A DNA stretch of 64,000 nucleotides from Oscillospiraceae bacterium. GTDB lineage: Bacteria > Bacillota > Clostridia > Oscillospirales > Ruminococcaceae. The notes below the pieces were generated by a model. It did no database searches. It was given only the letters and a program-made list of their open reading frames with translations, and had not been told where the DNA came from. The translations under genes and the position numbers were made by a program. Of the stretch, positions 6,722 through 13,826 are shown one piece after another. The stretch covers positions 1-64,000 of the forward strand of contig JAFYQD010000003.1 of assembly GCA_017547245.1 (NCBI GenBank), in the 5' to 3' direction. Each line of letters starts with the position of its first letter. Position 1 is the stretch's first letter.

Positions 6722-7378
6722 TTAGTTCTTTGAGTTGGTCTCCTGTGCGGCCTTTTCGGCACGCAGGCGTTCCAGCTCTTCCAGCAGCTGGGCGGTGTCG
6801 TCCTGGTTGCGCTTTTCATAGCGGCGGCGGCGGATCATGTCGTAGGCCACCAGCAGAATGATGGGCAGAACCACACAGACAATAAGGCCGGTGGGGCTTT
6901 GCATAAACAGGGCCACATGGCCAAGGCCTGCCACACGGTTGCGGTAAACACCAACAAGGCTGTCGGCAGGTACGGGCAAACGGTCTTCGGTATTATTGTT
7001 GTCACCCTTTGTGCGGAAGGCAATTTCGCCATCCTGCTCCACAATTTCCAAAACACGGTGGGTTACAATGGTGGTGCCGTTGCCGGCGGGGTCAAAGAAG
7101 CAGATTACGTCGTCTACGGCAATTTCTTCGGCTTCAGCAGTTTCGCAGAAGATAAGGTCGCCGCTGTGGATGACGGGGTACATAGAGTCGGTAAGTACAA
7201 TCAAGGGGAAGTGGCCGCCCACACTGGGAACCTCGTCCGCATTGGTATAGCTTTTTACAATCAGGGTAAGATTTATGATCAGGATGGGGGTAAGAATCAA
7301 ACACAGAATGGTACCGATGACGGTAAGCAGCTTGTTGGAAGATTTGGATTCCTGAACTTGTTTTTTCTGTTTAAGCAT
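6722..7378 (-). CDS. SipW-type signal peptidase I (second, divergent copy)
   Basis: A 218-residue membrane peptidase with Ser-65 in LTDSMYPVI and His-107 in VTHRVLE. The serine context (DSMYP) differs from the first copy (GSMEP), so the two are not recent duplicates. Membrane helices are near residues 17-40 and 155-178, and the C-terminus is a charged coiled-coil-like tail rich in Arg, Glu and Leu. It lies upstream of the TasA-like gene and probably matures it. An extracytoplasmic role for the loop between the helices is inferred from family topology. Confidence 0.87.
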   Translation of the reverse strand: MLKQKKQVQESKSSNKLLTVIGTILCLILTPILIINLTLIVKSYTNADEVPSVGGHFPLIVLTDSMYPVIHSGDLIFCETAEAEEIAVDDVICFFDPAGNGTTIVTHRVLEIVEQDGEIAFRTKGDNNNTEDRLPVPADSLVGVYRNRVAGLGHVALFMQSPTGLIVCVVLPIILLVAYDMIRRRRYEKRNQDDTAQLLEELERLRAEKAAQETNSKN

Positions 7379-7434
7379 AGGAACTTCTGCCTTTCTTGGT
7401 TTTTTTGTGGGCTAAGCTTTTTTGTTACGCAATT

Positions 7435-7635
7435 TTACAGCGGTTGTTTTTTTGGATAACAGCACACGCCTTTTTCGGGAAGAGTGTTCTTTTCCAAATC
7501 GTAGTGTGCATATTGACAAAACCAGCAGATGATGTCACCACCAAGGCTGTATTTGCGCTGCACAAAACATGGACAGGAGGTAAAACGGGTAATTTCCTGG
7601 TTCTTAAGTCTGCATTCCGAACAGCTTTCTTCCAT
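7435..7635 (-). CDS. Small cysteine-rich protein, unknown function
   Basis: I do not recognise this 66-residue protein. It has eight Cys: CxxC at residues 5-8, CxC at 21-23, CxxC at 37-40 and a CC pair near the C-terminus, suggesting one or two metal sites or disulfides. There is no signal peptide. The ATG at 7635 has AGGAG seven bases upstream; the open frame extends to 7671 without a better site. A second frame overlaps the same bases (7425-7664) but has no comparable start. It lies upstream of, and in the same direction as, the second SipW gene, so it may be the first gene of the surface operon. Confidence 0.55.
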   Translation of the reverse strand: MEESCSECRLKNQEITRFTSCPCFVQRKYSLGGDIICWFCQYAHYDLEKNTLPEKGVCCYPKKQPL

Positions 7636-8213
7636 GGCGATGACTCCTTTCGATAATTTTGCATCCTTCATTATGCCATGGAAAAGTCAATCCGTGCAGT
7701 TTTGGGGCATGAATGGTTGATCTTTGGGTATGAATTGTTAATAAACATTAAGGAAACCTGAATTTATGCTGCATTTTTTGCCCTTTTTGCAGGATACAGG
7801 CCTAAAAAGGGCGAATATTGTGCAACTTTATACAGGTGCATAAAACAGGCAAAGCCTGTTGACGGACAAAGAATTGTTTGGCCGCAGCCCTGAAAAACGG
7901 GGCAAACCGCGGCACCTTAAAGCAGGTTTTATGCCGACCTTCTTTCTGTTGTTTTTTTCAATGCACGGCTGCCGTAAAAAAAGGCAAAATTTACCGATTA
8001 TTAATACTAAAATCATACCATAATATAAGTAAAAAAATCAATTGTTTTGACGTATTTGTACATTTAAAAATATATATAAATACAGGCAGGCCGCCGCGGC
8101 GGAAAAAAGAGGATTTTTAAGGGGGAAATGTTGGATGTTTTTTATAAACAAAGCGGTAGCAATTTGTCATGCTATGCGGTATAATACGAGTTATAGGTAA
8201 GGAGTTGATATTT
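7636..8213. other. 578-base intergenic region between divergent units
   Basis: I see no convincing gene here. It is A+T rich with islands of short hairpins, for example CAGGCAAAGCCTG near 7850 and CCCTGAAAAACGGGG near 7890. It contains the divergent regulatory regions for the minus-strand surface locus and for metY. I compared the 7830-7970 segment by eye with SAM, GEMM and other leader motifs and found no clear match. Confidence 0.5.
8047..8076 (+). promoter_or_regulatory. Candidate promoter upstream of metY
   Basis: TTGACG (8047-8052), 18-base spacer, TATATA (8071-8076). A second TATAAT at 8180-8185, only 34 bases before the gene, has no good -35 box. Either could start the metY message. 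Confidence 0.45.
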
Positions 8214-9494
8214 ATGAACCATCATATCGGAACCAAATGCGTGCAGGGCGGTTACACCCCCGGCAACGGCGAACCCCGTCAGGTCCCCATCATTCAAAGC
8301 ACAACCTTTAAGTATGCCACCAGCGAAGACATGGGCAAACTGTTCGACCTGGAAGCTTCGGGTTACTTCTATTCCCGTCTGCAGAACCCCACCTGCGACA
8401 CCGTTGCTGCCAAAATTTGCGAACTGGAAGGCGGTTCCGCCGCCATGCTGCTTGGTTCGGGTCAGGCTGCTTCTTTCTACAGCATTTTTAACATCACCTC
8501 CTGCGGTGACCACATTGTTTCTTCCGCCACCATCTATGGCGGTACATACAACCTTTTTGCCGTTACCATGAAGCGCATGGGCATCGAGTTTACCTTTGTT
8601 GCACCCGATTGCACCGACGAAGAGCTGGAGGCTGCCTTCCGCCCCAACACCAAGGCCGTGTTTGGCGAAACCATTGCCAACCCCGCCCTTACTGTGTTTG
8701 ACATCGAGCGCTTTGCCAACGCAGCCCACGCCCACGGCGTGCCCCTGATTATCGACAACACCTTTGCCACCCCTGTCAACTGCCGTCCCTTCGAGTTTGG
8801 CGCAGACATTGTTACCCACTCCACCACCAAGTATATGGATGGCCACGGCGGTGCGGTTGGCGGCTGCATTGTTGACAGCGGCAAGTTTGACTGGACCAAA
8901 TATCCCGAAAAATTCCCCGGCCTGTGCACCCCCGACGAAAGCTATCACGGCATCACCTATACCGAACGCTTTGGTCTGGCAGGCGCCTTTATCACCAAGG
9001 CCACCGCACAGCTGATGCGTGACTTTGGCTCGGTGCAGTCCCCCCAGAGCGCATTTTTGCTCAACCTGGGTCTGGAAAGCCTGCACGTAAGAATGAAGCG
9101 CCACTGCGAAAACGGTCAGGCTGTTGCCGAATTTTTGGAAGCCGATGACCGCATCCTGCATGTAACCTACCCCGGCCTGAAGGGCGACGCCGGCTATGAA
9201 CTGGCACAGAAGTATCTGCCCAACGGCAGCTGCGGCGTGGTAAGCTTCCGCATCAAGGGCGGCCGTGCCGCTGCCGAAGCTTTCATGAAGAACCTGAAGA
9301 TTGCTGCCATTGAAACCCACGTGGCCGATGCCCGCAGCTGCTGCCTGCATCCCGCCAGCGCCACCCACCGCCAGATGAACGACCAGGAACTGATGGCCTG
9401 CGGTATCTATCCCGACCTGATCCGCTTCAGCTGCGGTCTGGAAGATGCGGTTGACCTTGTGGCCGACATCAAACAGGCTTTGGATAATATGTAA
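8214..9494 (+). CDS. metY: O-acetylhomoserine sulfhydrylase/aminocarboxypropyltransferase
   Basis: PLP enzyme of the Cys/Met metabolism (gamma) family, 426 residues, that condenses O-acetylhomoserine with sulfide (or methanethiol) to homocysteine or methionine. Visible blocks are the RLQNPTCDT segment near residue 60, GSGQAA and the PLP-lysine motif STTKYMDGHG (Lys near residue 205). The ATG at 8214 has AAGGAG nine bases upstream. It stands alone, but with cysK, metF and metH at 11.3-16.2 kb this stretch covers most of sulfide-to-methionine assimilation. It ends in a strong terminator. Confidence 0.93.
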   Translation: MNHHIGTKCVQGGYTPGNGEPRQVPIIQSTTFKYATSEDMGKLFDLEASGYFYSRLQNPTCDTVAAKICELEGGSAAMLLGSGQAASFYSIFNITSCGDHIVSSATIYGGTYNLFAVTMKRMGIEFTFVAPDCTDEELEAAFRPNTKAVFGETIANPALTVFDIERFANAAHAHGVPLIIDNTFATPVNCRPFEFGADIVTHSTTKYMDGHGGAVGGCIVDSGKFDWTKYPEKFPGLCTPDESYHGITYTERFGLAGAFITKATAQLMRDFGSVQSPQSAFLLNLGLESLHVRMKRHCENGQAVAEFLEADDRILHVTYPGLKGDAGYELAQKYLPNGSCGVVSFRIKGGRAAAEAFMKNLKIAAIETHVADARSCCLHPASATHRQMNDQELMACGIYPDLIRFSCGLEDAVDLVADIKQALDNM

Positions 9495-9502
9495 TCCCCA
9501 AA

Positions 9503-9536
9503 AGAGGCCCTTTGCAGACAAAGGGCTTCTTTTTTT
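9503..9536 (+). terminator. Terminator of metY
   Basis: GCCCTTTG (9507-9514), loop CAGA, CAAAGGGC (9519-9526), followed by a T-tract. Confidence 0.88.
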
Positions 9537-9592
9537 GTGCGGCGGGGCAGCTGTCCGCCTTAAAAACTTGACTTTTAACCCCAAAAAAGATA

Positions 9593-9606
9593 ACCTATAT
9601 ATAGGT
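9593..9606. promoter_or_regulatory. 14-base palindrome upstream of the bactofilin gene
   Basis: ACCTATATATAGGT is a perfect palindrome about 66 bases before the start codon. A TTGACT box lies at 9568-9573. It may be an operator or simply part of the core promoter. Confidence 0.3.
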
Positions 9607-9672
9607 ATATTTTGTTCGAAGTTTTCATTTGTTTGAAATGACATTTATGATATTTATTTGGGAGGACAAAAA

Positions 9673-10242
9673 ATGAGCAAGAAAAAGAATCTGGACTCTG
9701 CAATGTTCAGCATGTTTGGTGTCAGCAACGATGTGCCTGCTGAAGAAACCGCAGCAGCCAAGGTTGAAGAACCCAAGGTGGAAGCTGAACCTGTACGCCC
9801 CGCAGCCGTTGCTGCTGCTCCGGCCGGCGTTACCTATCTGGCTCCCAACTCTGTTATGGAAGGCAAACTGCAGACCGATGGGGATGTGGAAATTGTAGGC
9901 AGTTTTAACGGTGAAATTATTGCCAAGGGCAAGGTTATTCTGCACTCCAACATGCAGGGCGATGTTACCGCCACCAGCCTGCAGCTGCTGGGCTGCAGCC
10001 TTGTCGGCAACATCAATGCCAGCGGTCAGGTACAGATGGACCGCAAGGCTTCGGTTGTGGGCAATGTAACCGCCGGCGAACTGGTCTGCTCGGGCACCAT
10101 CAAGGGCGATCTGGACATCAAGGGCAACCTGGCCCTGAACGAAGGCTCGATTGTGGAAGGCAACATTGTTACCCGCACCATGACCATGAGCCAGGGCGCT
10201 GTGATTACCGGCGGCGTAAAGATGAACCTGAGTAACAAGTAA
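9673..10242 (+). CDS. Bactofilin (polymer-forming cytoskeletal protein)
   Basis: A 189-residue protein. After a charged start and an Ala/Glu/Pro-rich linker (about residues 28-58) comes the bactofilin beta-helix (about 60-185), recognisable from repeated short turns such as GKLQTDGDVEIVGSFNGEI and GTIKGDLDIKGNLAL. Bactofilins polymerise without nucleotide at the inner membrane face and position cell-wall or polarity factors. I start at the ATG at 9673, with GGGAGG upstream, not the frame start at 9658. It is a single-gene unit between two terminators. Which process it serves here is unknown. Confidence 0.9.
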   Translation: MSKKKNLDSAMFSMFGVSNDVPAEETAAAKVEEPKVEAEPVRPAAVAAAPAGVTYLAPNSVMEGKLQTDGDVEIVGSFNGEIIAKGKVILHSNMQGDVTATSLQLLGCSLVGNINASGQVQMDRKASVVGNVTAGELVCSGTIKGDLDIKGNLALNEGSIVEGNIVTRTMTMSQGAVITGGVKMNLSNK

Positions 10243-10249
10243 TTTGTAA

Positions 10250-10287
10250 AAAACTCCCTGTACATAAGTACAGGGAGTTTTTTTATT
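10250..10287. terminator. Terminator after the bactofilin gene
   Basis: AACTCCCTGTAC (10252-10263), loop ATAA, GTACAGGGAGTT (10268-10279), then a T-tract. It overlaps the end of the convergent XRE gene and can serve both. Confidence 0.88.
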
Positions 10288-10507
10288 TTTTAAAATGCCG
10301 TTCGGGGTTGTTGGTAAAACCAGCGATATAATCGATAGAAACCTGATGAAACTCGGCAAGATGGATAATGAATTCAAAAGGGGGTTCTCGTTTTCCTTGT
10401 TCATAGTTGGTATAGGTGGTTTTATGCATTGAAAGCTTTTCAGCGATTTGTGTTTGTGTAAGGTCTGCATCTTCGCGCAGGTCGCGAATTCGGGTATAGT
10501 GGCGCAT
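10283..10507 (-). CDS. XRE-family HTH transcriptional regulator (first of two)
   Basis: A 74-residue stand-alone Cro/C1-type DNA-binding protein. The helix-turn-helix is in TQTQIAEKLSMHKTTYTNYEQGKREP (about residues 17-42), followed by a short SIDYIAGFTNNP tail and no effector domain. It is divergent from the gene at 10623, and a 24-base palindrome lies inside that gene's promoter, so it probably represses its neighbour. A paralogue of near-identical size and layout lies at 39795-40016. The region is more A+T rich than its surroundings, consistent with a mobile or moron-like cassette. Confidence 0.85.
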   Translation of the reverse strand: MRHYTRIRDLREDADLTQTQIAEKLSMHKTTYTNYEQGKREPPFEFIIHLAEFHQVSIDYIAGFTNNPERHFKK

Positions 10508-10560
10508 ATGTATTTCTCCTTTTTATATATGACTATGATAGAGGAATACATCATATGTTG

Positions 10561-10589
10561 TTGACAAAATACATCAAATGATGTATTTT
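10561..10589 (+). promoter_or_regulatory. Promoter of the 10623 gene with operator between the boxes
   Basis: TTGACA (10561-10566), 17-base spacer, TATTTT (10584-10589). A palindrome with arms AAAATACATCAA and TTGATGTATTTT as read from each end (10566-10589) fills the spacer, so a bound dimer would block RNA polymerase. A further half-site AATACATCAT lies at 10545-10554 toward the XRE gene. Confidence 0.75.
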
Positions 10590-10622
10590 AAACTTGCGTA
10601 ATCCATTAGAAGGAGGGTTAAT

Positions 10623-11174
10623 ATGTACATTACAGCAAAAGAACTGATAAAACAGTATGGAGTTCGGTATACCGATGCAGAAGACATGACGTTAGAGGAT
10701 GTTAAAAATGCATTGTCCGAAAAAGCAGAGGAATATGGTCTTGCGGTTTCCTTTTTGAATGAAGAAGTAACCTATGGGCTATTTGGTGGCAAAAAGGACT
10801 GTTTGGTTTTAATGCATCCGACATTTAAGATGGAATACTATATGTACGCAATCATGCTTGCTCCACAGGGAAAAACCTGTGTCGTAGAAGTCTATACCTT
10901 TGGAAGAAGCGCTCAAATGAGCAAGGAAGAATTTGCAAACAATACCCGAGTATTTACGGGCGAAAATGCCAGAGGAGCGGCTGTAGGTCTTCTTCGTGGT
11001 GGTGCTGTCGGCGTAGGGTTTGCTGCTGGAAGTATAGCAGCCGGAGTGGGAAAAGCGGGCATTAAGGCATTGGCTAAGGGCATTAATGCTCTGACAAGAA
11101 ACCAGCAGGCGTTAGAAGAAGAAAAAGGATGGTATGATTTATTAAATGCCATTTTGGATGAGGTTATCTGTTGA
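10623..11174 (+). CDS. Unknown protein with a glycine-zipper hydrophobic segment
   Basis: I do not recognise this 183-residue protein. Residues 1-110 are soluble and alpha/beta-like. Residues about 116-147 are Gly/Ala rich (GAAVGLLRGGAVGVGFAAGS and onward), spaced like glycine zippers that pack or insert in membranes. The last 30 residues are charged and amphipathic. No signal peptide is seen. The ribosome site is AGGAGGG seven bases upstream. With its divergent XRE repressor, internal operator and A+T-rich composition, it looks like an accessory cassette whose product is kept off. A toxin, stress or membrane role is possible but unproven. Confidence 0.7.
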   Translation: MYITAKELIKQYGVRYTDAEDMTLEDVKNALSEKAEEYGLAVSFLNEEVTYGLFGGKKDCLVLMHPTFKMEYYMYAIMLAPQGKTCVVEVYTFGRSAQMSKEEFANNTRVFTGENARGAAVGLLRGGAVGVGFAAGSIAAGVGKAGIKALAKGINALTRNQQALEEEKGWYDLLNAILDEVIC

Positions 11175-11180
11175 AATGAG

Positions 11181-11207
11181 AACACCCGGCGAAAGCCGGG
11201 TGTTTTT
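11181..11207 (+). terminator. Terminator after the glycine-zipper gene
   Basis: ACACCCGGC (11182-11190), loop GAAA, GCCGGGTGT (11195-11203), then T-tract. Confidence 0.88.
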
Positions 11208-11222
11208 ACGTGATTCGGTCGA

Positions 11223-11251
11223 TTGAAAACCTATAAAACCCGTGGTATTAT
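11223..11251 (+). promoter_or_regulatory. Promoter of the cysK-metF-metH operon
   Basis: TTGAAA (11223-11228), 17-base spacer ending TGG, TATTAT (11246-11251). The TG just before the -10 box makes it an extended promoter. It lies 49 bases upstream of cysK. Confidence 0.72.
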
Positions 11252-11300
11252 GGAAACATAAAAACCGCATACAGGCTTTGCTGAAAAGGAGCGGATGGTT

Positions 11301-12233
11301 ATGGCTAAAGTATATACTTCGGCAGAACAGCTGATTGGGGGAACCCCTCTGCTGGAATTGAGCAATATTGAAAAGGAACTGGGACTGAAGGCCCGTGTGC
11401 TGGCCAAGCTGGAATATCTGAACCCCGCAGGTTCGGCCAAAGACCGTGTGGCACTAAGCATGATAGAAAAAGCCGAGGAAGAGGGCAAACTGCAGCCCGG
11501 CTCGGTTATTATTGAACCGACTTCGGGCAATACCGGCATTGGTCTGGCTTTGGTTGCGGCCTGCCGCGGATACCGTGCCATCATTGTGATGCCCGACAGC
11601 ATGAGCATGGAACGCCGGCTGCTGATGAAGGCTTATGGTGCCGAATTGGTGCTGACCGATGGCAGCAAAGGAATGAAGGGTGCCATTGAAAAGGCCGAAC
11701 AACTGGCTGCCGAAATCCCCGATGCCTTTATTCCCGGACAGTTTGAAAACCCTGCCAACCCATTGGCTCATTACAAAACCACAGGGCCTGAAATCTGGGC
11801 CGACACCGACGGTGAAGTGGATATTTTTGTGGCCGGCATCGGCACAGGCGGTACCATCAGCGGTACCGGCAGATATCTGAAGGAACAGAAACCCAACATT
11901 AAGGTTGTGGGGATTGAACCGTTTAGCTCGGCTGTGCTGAGCGGCGGCAAGGCCGGACCCCACGGGCTGCAGGGCATTGGCGCAGGTTTTGTGCCGGGTG
12001 CGCTGGATACCGGTATTTATGATGAAATTGTTGCGGTTACCGAGCAGCAGGCCTATGAAACCGGACGCCTGATCGGTCGAAGAGAAGGTGTTGTGGTGGG
12101 CATTTCTTCGGGGGCTGCCCTGTGGGCTGCCATTGAGGTTGCCAAACGCCCCGAAAACGAGGGCAAAACCATTGTGGTTCTGCTGCCCGACACCGGCGAC
12201 CGCTATCTTTCTACCCCCATGTTTGCAGACTAA
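11301..12233 (+). CDS. cysK: Cysteine synthase (O-acetylserine sulfhydrylase)
   Basis: PLP enzyme that makes cysteine from O-acetylserine and sulfide. The 310-residue product shows the PLP-lysine block LNPAGSAKDRVAL (Lys near residue 42), the substrate loop PTSGNTGIGLA and the phosphate-binding GTGGTISGTGRYL. The ATG at 11301 has AAAAGGAG nine bases upstream; an ATG at 11295 is too close to that site. It is first in a unit with metF, the MetH reactivase and metH, tying cysteine and methionine synthesis together. Confidence 0.94.
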   Translation: MAKVYTSAEQLIGGTPLLELSNIEKELGLKARVLAKLEYLNPAGSAKDRVALSMIEKAEEEGKLQPGSVIIEPTSGNTGIGLALVAACRGYRAIIVMPDSMSMERRLLMKAYGAELVLTDGSKGMKGAIEKAEQLAAEIPDAFIPGQFENPANPLAHYKTTGPEIWADTDGEVDIFVAGIGTGGTISGTGRYLKEQKPNIKVVGIEPFSSAVLSGGKAGPHGLQGIGAGFVPGALDTGIYDEIVAVTEQQAYETGRLIGRREGVVVGISSGAALWAAIEVAKRPENEGKTIVVLLPDTGDRYLSTPMFAD

Positions 12234-12266
12234 ACCCTTTTGCAGGACAGAAAGAGGTTTGATGAT

Positions 12267-13142
12267 ATGAAAATTATTTCGATGCTGACGGCAGAAAAGC
12301 CCTCCCTTTCCTTCGAGGTGTTTCCGCCCAAAACCGACACCGCCTTTGAATCCATCAAGGCGGCAACCGAAGAAATTGCCGAGCTGCACCCCAGCTTTAT
12401 GAGTGTGACCTATGGCGCAGGCGGAGGTACCAGCCGTTATACGCTGGACATTGCCCGCAACATCAAGGAGGAACACGGTGTTCCCACGCTGGCACACCTG
12501 ACCTGTGTTTCTTCTACCCATCAGATGGTGCACGAAAAAATAGAGGCCATGAAGCAAGCAGGCATCGAAAATGTGATGGCCCTGCGCGGTGACCTGACCC
12601 CCGAACTGGCCCAAAGCGACCGCAGCGGCTGGCACTACCGCAATGCCATTGACCTGGTGCGTGAGCTGAAGGAAAGCGGCGCCGATTTCTGCATCGGCGG
12701 AGCCTGCTATCCCGAAATTCACCCCGAAAGCAGCAACCAGAAAGAGGATATCCGTTATCTGAAAGAAAAGGTTGACGCAGGCTGCGACTTTTTGACCAGC
12801 CAGATGTTTTTTGACAACAACCTGTTCTACAATTTCCTTTATAAGATTCGTGAAGCAGGCATCACCGTTCCTGTGGTGCCCGGCATCATGCCCATCACCA
12901 ACGCCAACCAGGTGGCCCGTGCCATCCAGCTTTCGGGCTCTTTTATGCCCCAGCGCTTCAAAAGTCTGGTGGATAAATTCGGCCAAAACCCCAAGGCCAT
13001 GGAACAGGCCGGCATTGCCTATGCCACCGACCAAATCATCGACCTGTATGCCAACGGCATCACCAATGTGCATGTTTATTCCATGAACAAGCCCTATGTG
13101 GCCCGCAAAATTCAGGAAAACCTTTCGGAGATTATAAAATGA
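12267..13142 (+). CDS. metF: 5,10-methylenetetrahydrofolate reductase
   Basis: Reduces methylene-THF to methyl-THF, the methyl donor for MetH. The 291-residue TIM-barrel protein has the family blocks SFEVFPPKTD near residue 15, VTYGAGGGTS near 50, ALRGD near 110 and the DFLTSQMFFDN segment near 175. The ATG at 12267 lies downstream of AAAGAGG. Its stop codon overlaps the next start (ATGA), so the reactivase gene is translationally coupled. Confidence 0.94.
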   Translation: MKIISMLTAEKPSLSFEVFPPKTDTAFESIKAATEEIAELHPSFMSVTYGAGGGTSRYTLDIARNIKEEHGVPTLAHLTCVSSTHQMVHEKIEAMKQAGIENVMALRGDLTPELAQSDRSGWHYRNAIDLVRELKESGADFCIGGACYPEIHPESSNQKEDIRYLKEKVDAGCDFLTSQMFFDNNLFYNFLYKIREAGITVPVVPGIMPITNANQVARAIQLSGSFMPQRFKSLVDKFGQNPKAMEQAGIAYATDQIIDLYANGITNVHVYSMNKPYVARKIQENLSEIIK

Positions 13143-13816
13143 GCGGCCCTGTGGTGCTGGTGACCCAATATGGGGCGGAAGAGATTGCCATAGAGCCCGC
13201 ACAGGTGCTGCGCTATCTGGGCATGGGCGGCAGACAGCCCGACCAACAGACAAGCAGGATGATAGAAGACTGCATCGGTGAGTTTCAAAAAGCGGCGGCA
13301 TACAAGGTGTGCTGGCTGACCGCAGAAATTACGGTGCAGCAGGATGGAGTTGACTTCGGCGTGTTTTATGCGCCGGGGCAGAGCATTGTCCGCAGCCTGA
13401 AAGACTGCCGCAGAGCCATTGTGTTTGCGGCCACCACAGGCCTGCAGGCCGAACAGCAGATGAAACGGCAGTGGGTTGTGTCAAAGGCAAAGGCGGTGGT
13501 GCTGGATGCCGTGGGCACAGCCGCCGCCGAGGCTTTGTGCGACCGCTTTTGCAGCGACAGACAGGCCGAGCTGGTGGAACAACGGCTGCGGCCGAGGTTC
13601 AGCCCGGGATATGGCGACCTGCCGCTGCAGCTGCAGAAAGAGCTGCTGAACTGTCTGGACAGCCATCGTAAAATCGGACTTTTCCTTTCCGAAGGTTTGC
13701 TGATGACACCGCAAAAGTCGGTTTCGGCCATTATGGGCATTGGCGGACAGGGTTGTGATGCCCTGCGCCACGACTGCCAAAATTGTGAAAAACGGGACTG
13801 CCTGTTCCGTCTTTAG
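13139..13816 (+). CDS. Vitamin B12-dependent methionine synthase activation protein (separate MetH reactivation domain)
   Basis: A 225-residue stand-alone version of the AdoMet-binding reactivation domain that is normally the C-terminus of MetH. It would rescue cob(II)alamin that forms on MetH by reductive methylation with AdoMet. Recognisable features are the LRYLGMGG start, the LLDAVGTAAAEAL-like segment near residue 125, RFSPGYGDLPL near 155 and a Cys-rich C-terminus (CxxCxxxxC). It sits between metF and metH, overlapping metF by four bases and 10 bases before metH, and the metH here lacks this domain. Confidence 0.87.
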   Translation: MSGPVVLVTQYGAEEIAIEPAQVLRYLGMGGRQPDQQTSRMIEDCIGEFQKAAAYKVCWLTAEITVQQDGVDFGVFYAPGQSIVRSLKDCRRAIVFAATTGLQAEQQMKRQWVVSKAKAVVLDAVGTAAAEALCDRFCSDRQAELVEQRLRPRFSPGYGDLPLQLQKELLNCLDSHRKIGLFLSEGLLMTPQKSVSAIMGIGGQGCDALRHDCQNCEKRDCLFRL

Positions 13817-13826
13817 GAGATCTGTT

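Noticed and set aside
7425..7664. Second overlapping frame at the Cys-rich small gene
   Set aside because: The frame ending at 7435 has the better-placed ribosome site and the regular Cys spacing.
7830..7970. Possible c-di-GMP or SAM riboswitch before metY
   Set aside because: Fragments such as GGCAAA and GCAAACC recur, but the order and pairing of the known aptamers could not be made to fit by eye.
8172..9644. 490-codon frame opposite metY
   Set aside because: metY is clear on the other strand; the codon bias of G+C-rich third positions leaves antisense frames open.
10283..11174. XRE/glycine-zipper pair as a classic toxin-antitoxin module
   Set aside because: The genes are divergent, not overlapping in one operon, and neither product matches a known toxin family; kept only as an accessory cassette.
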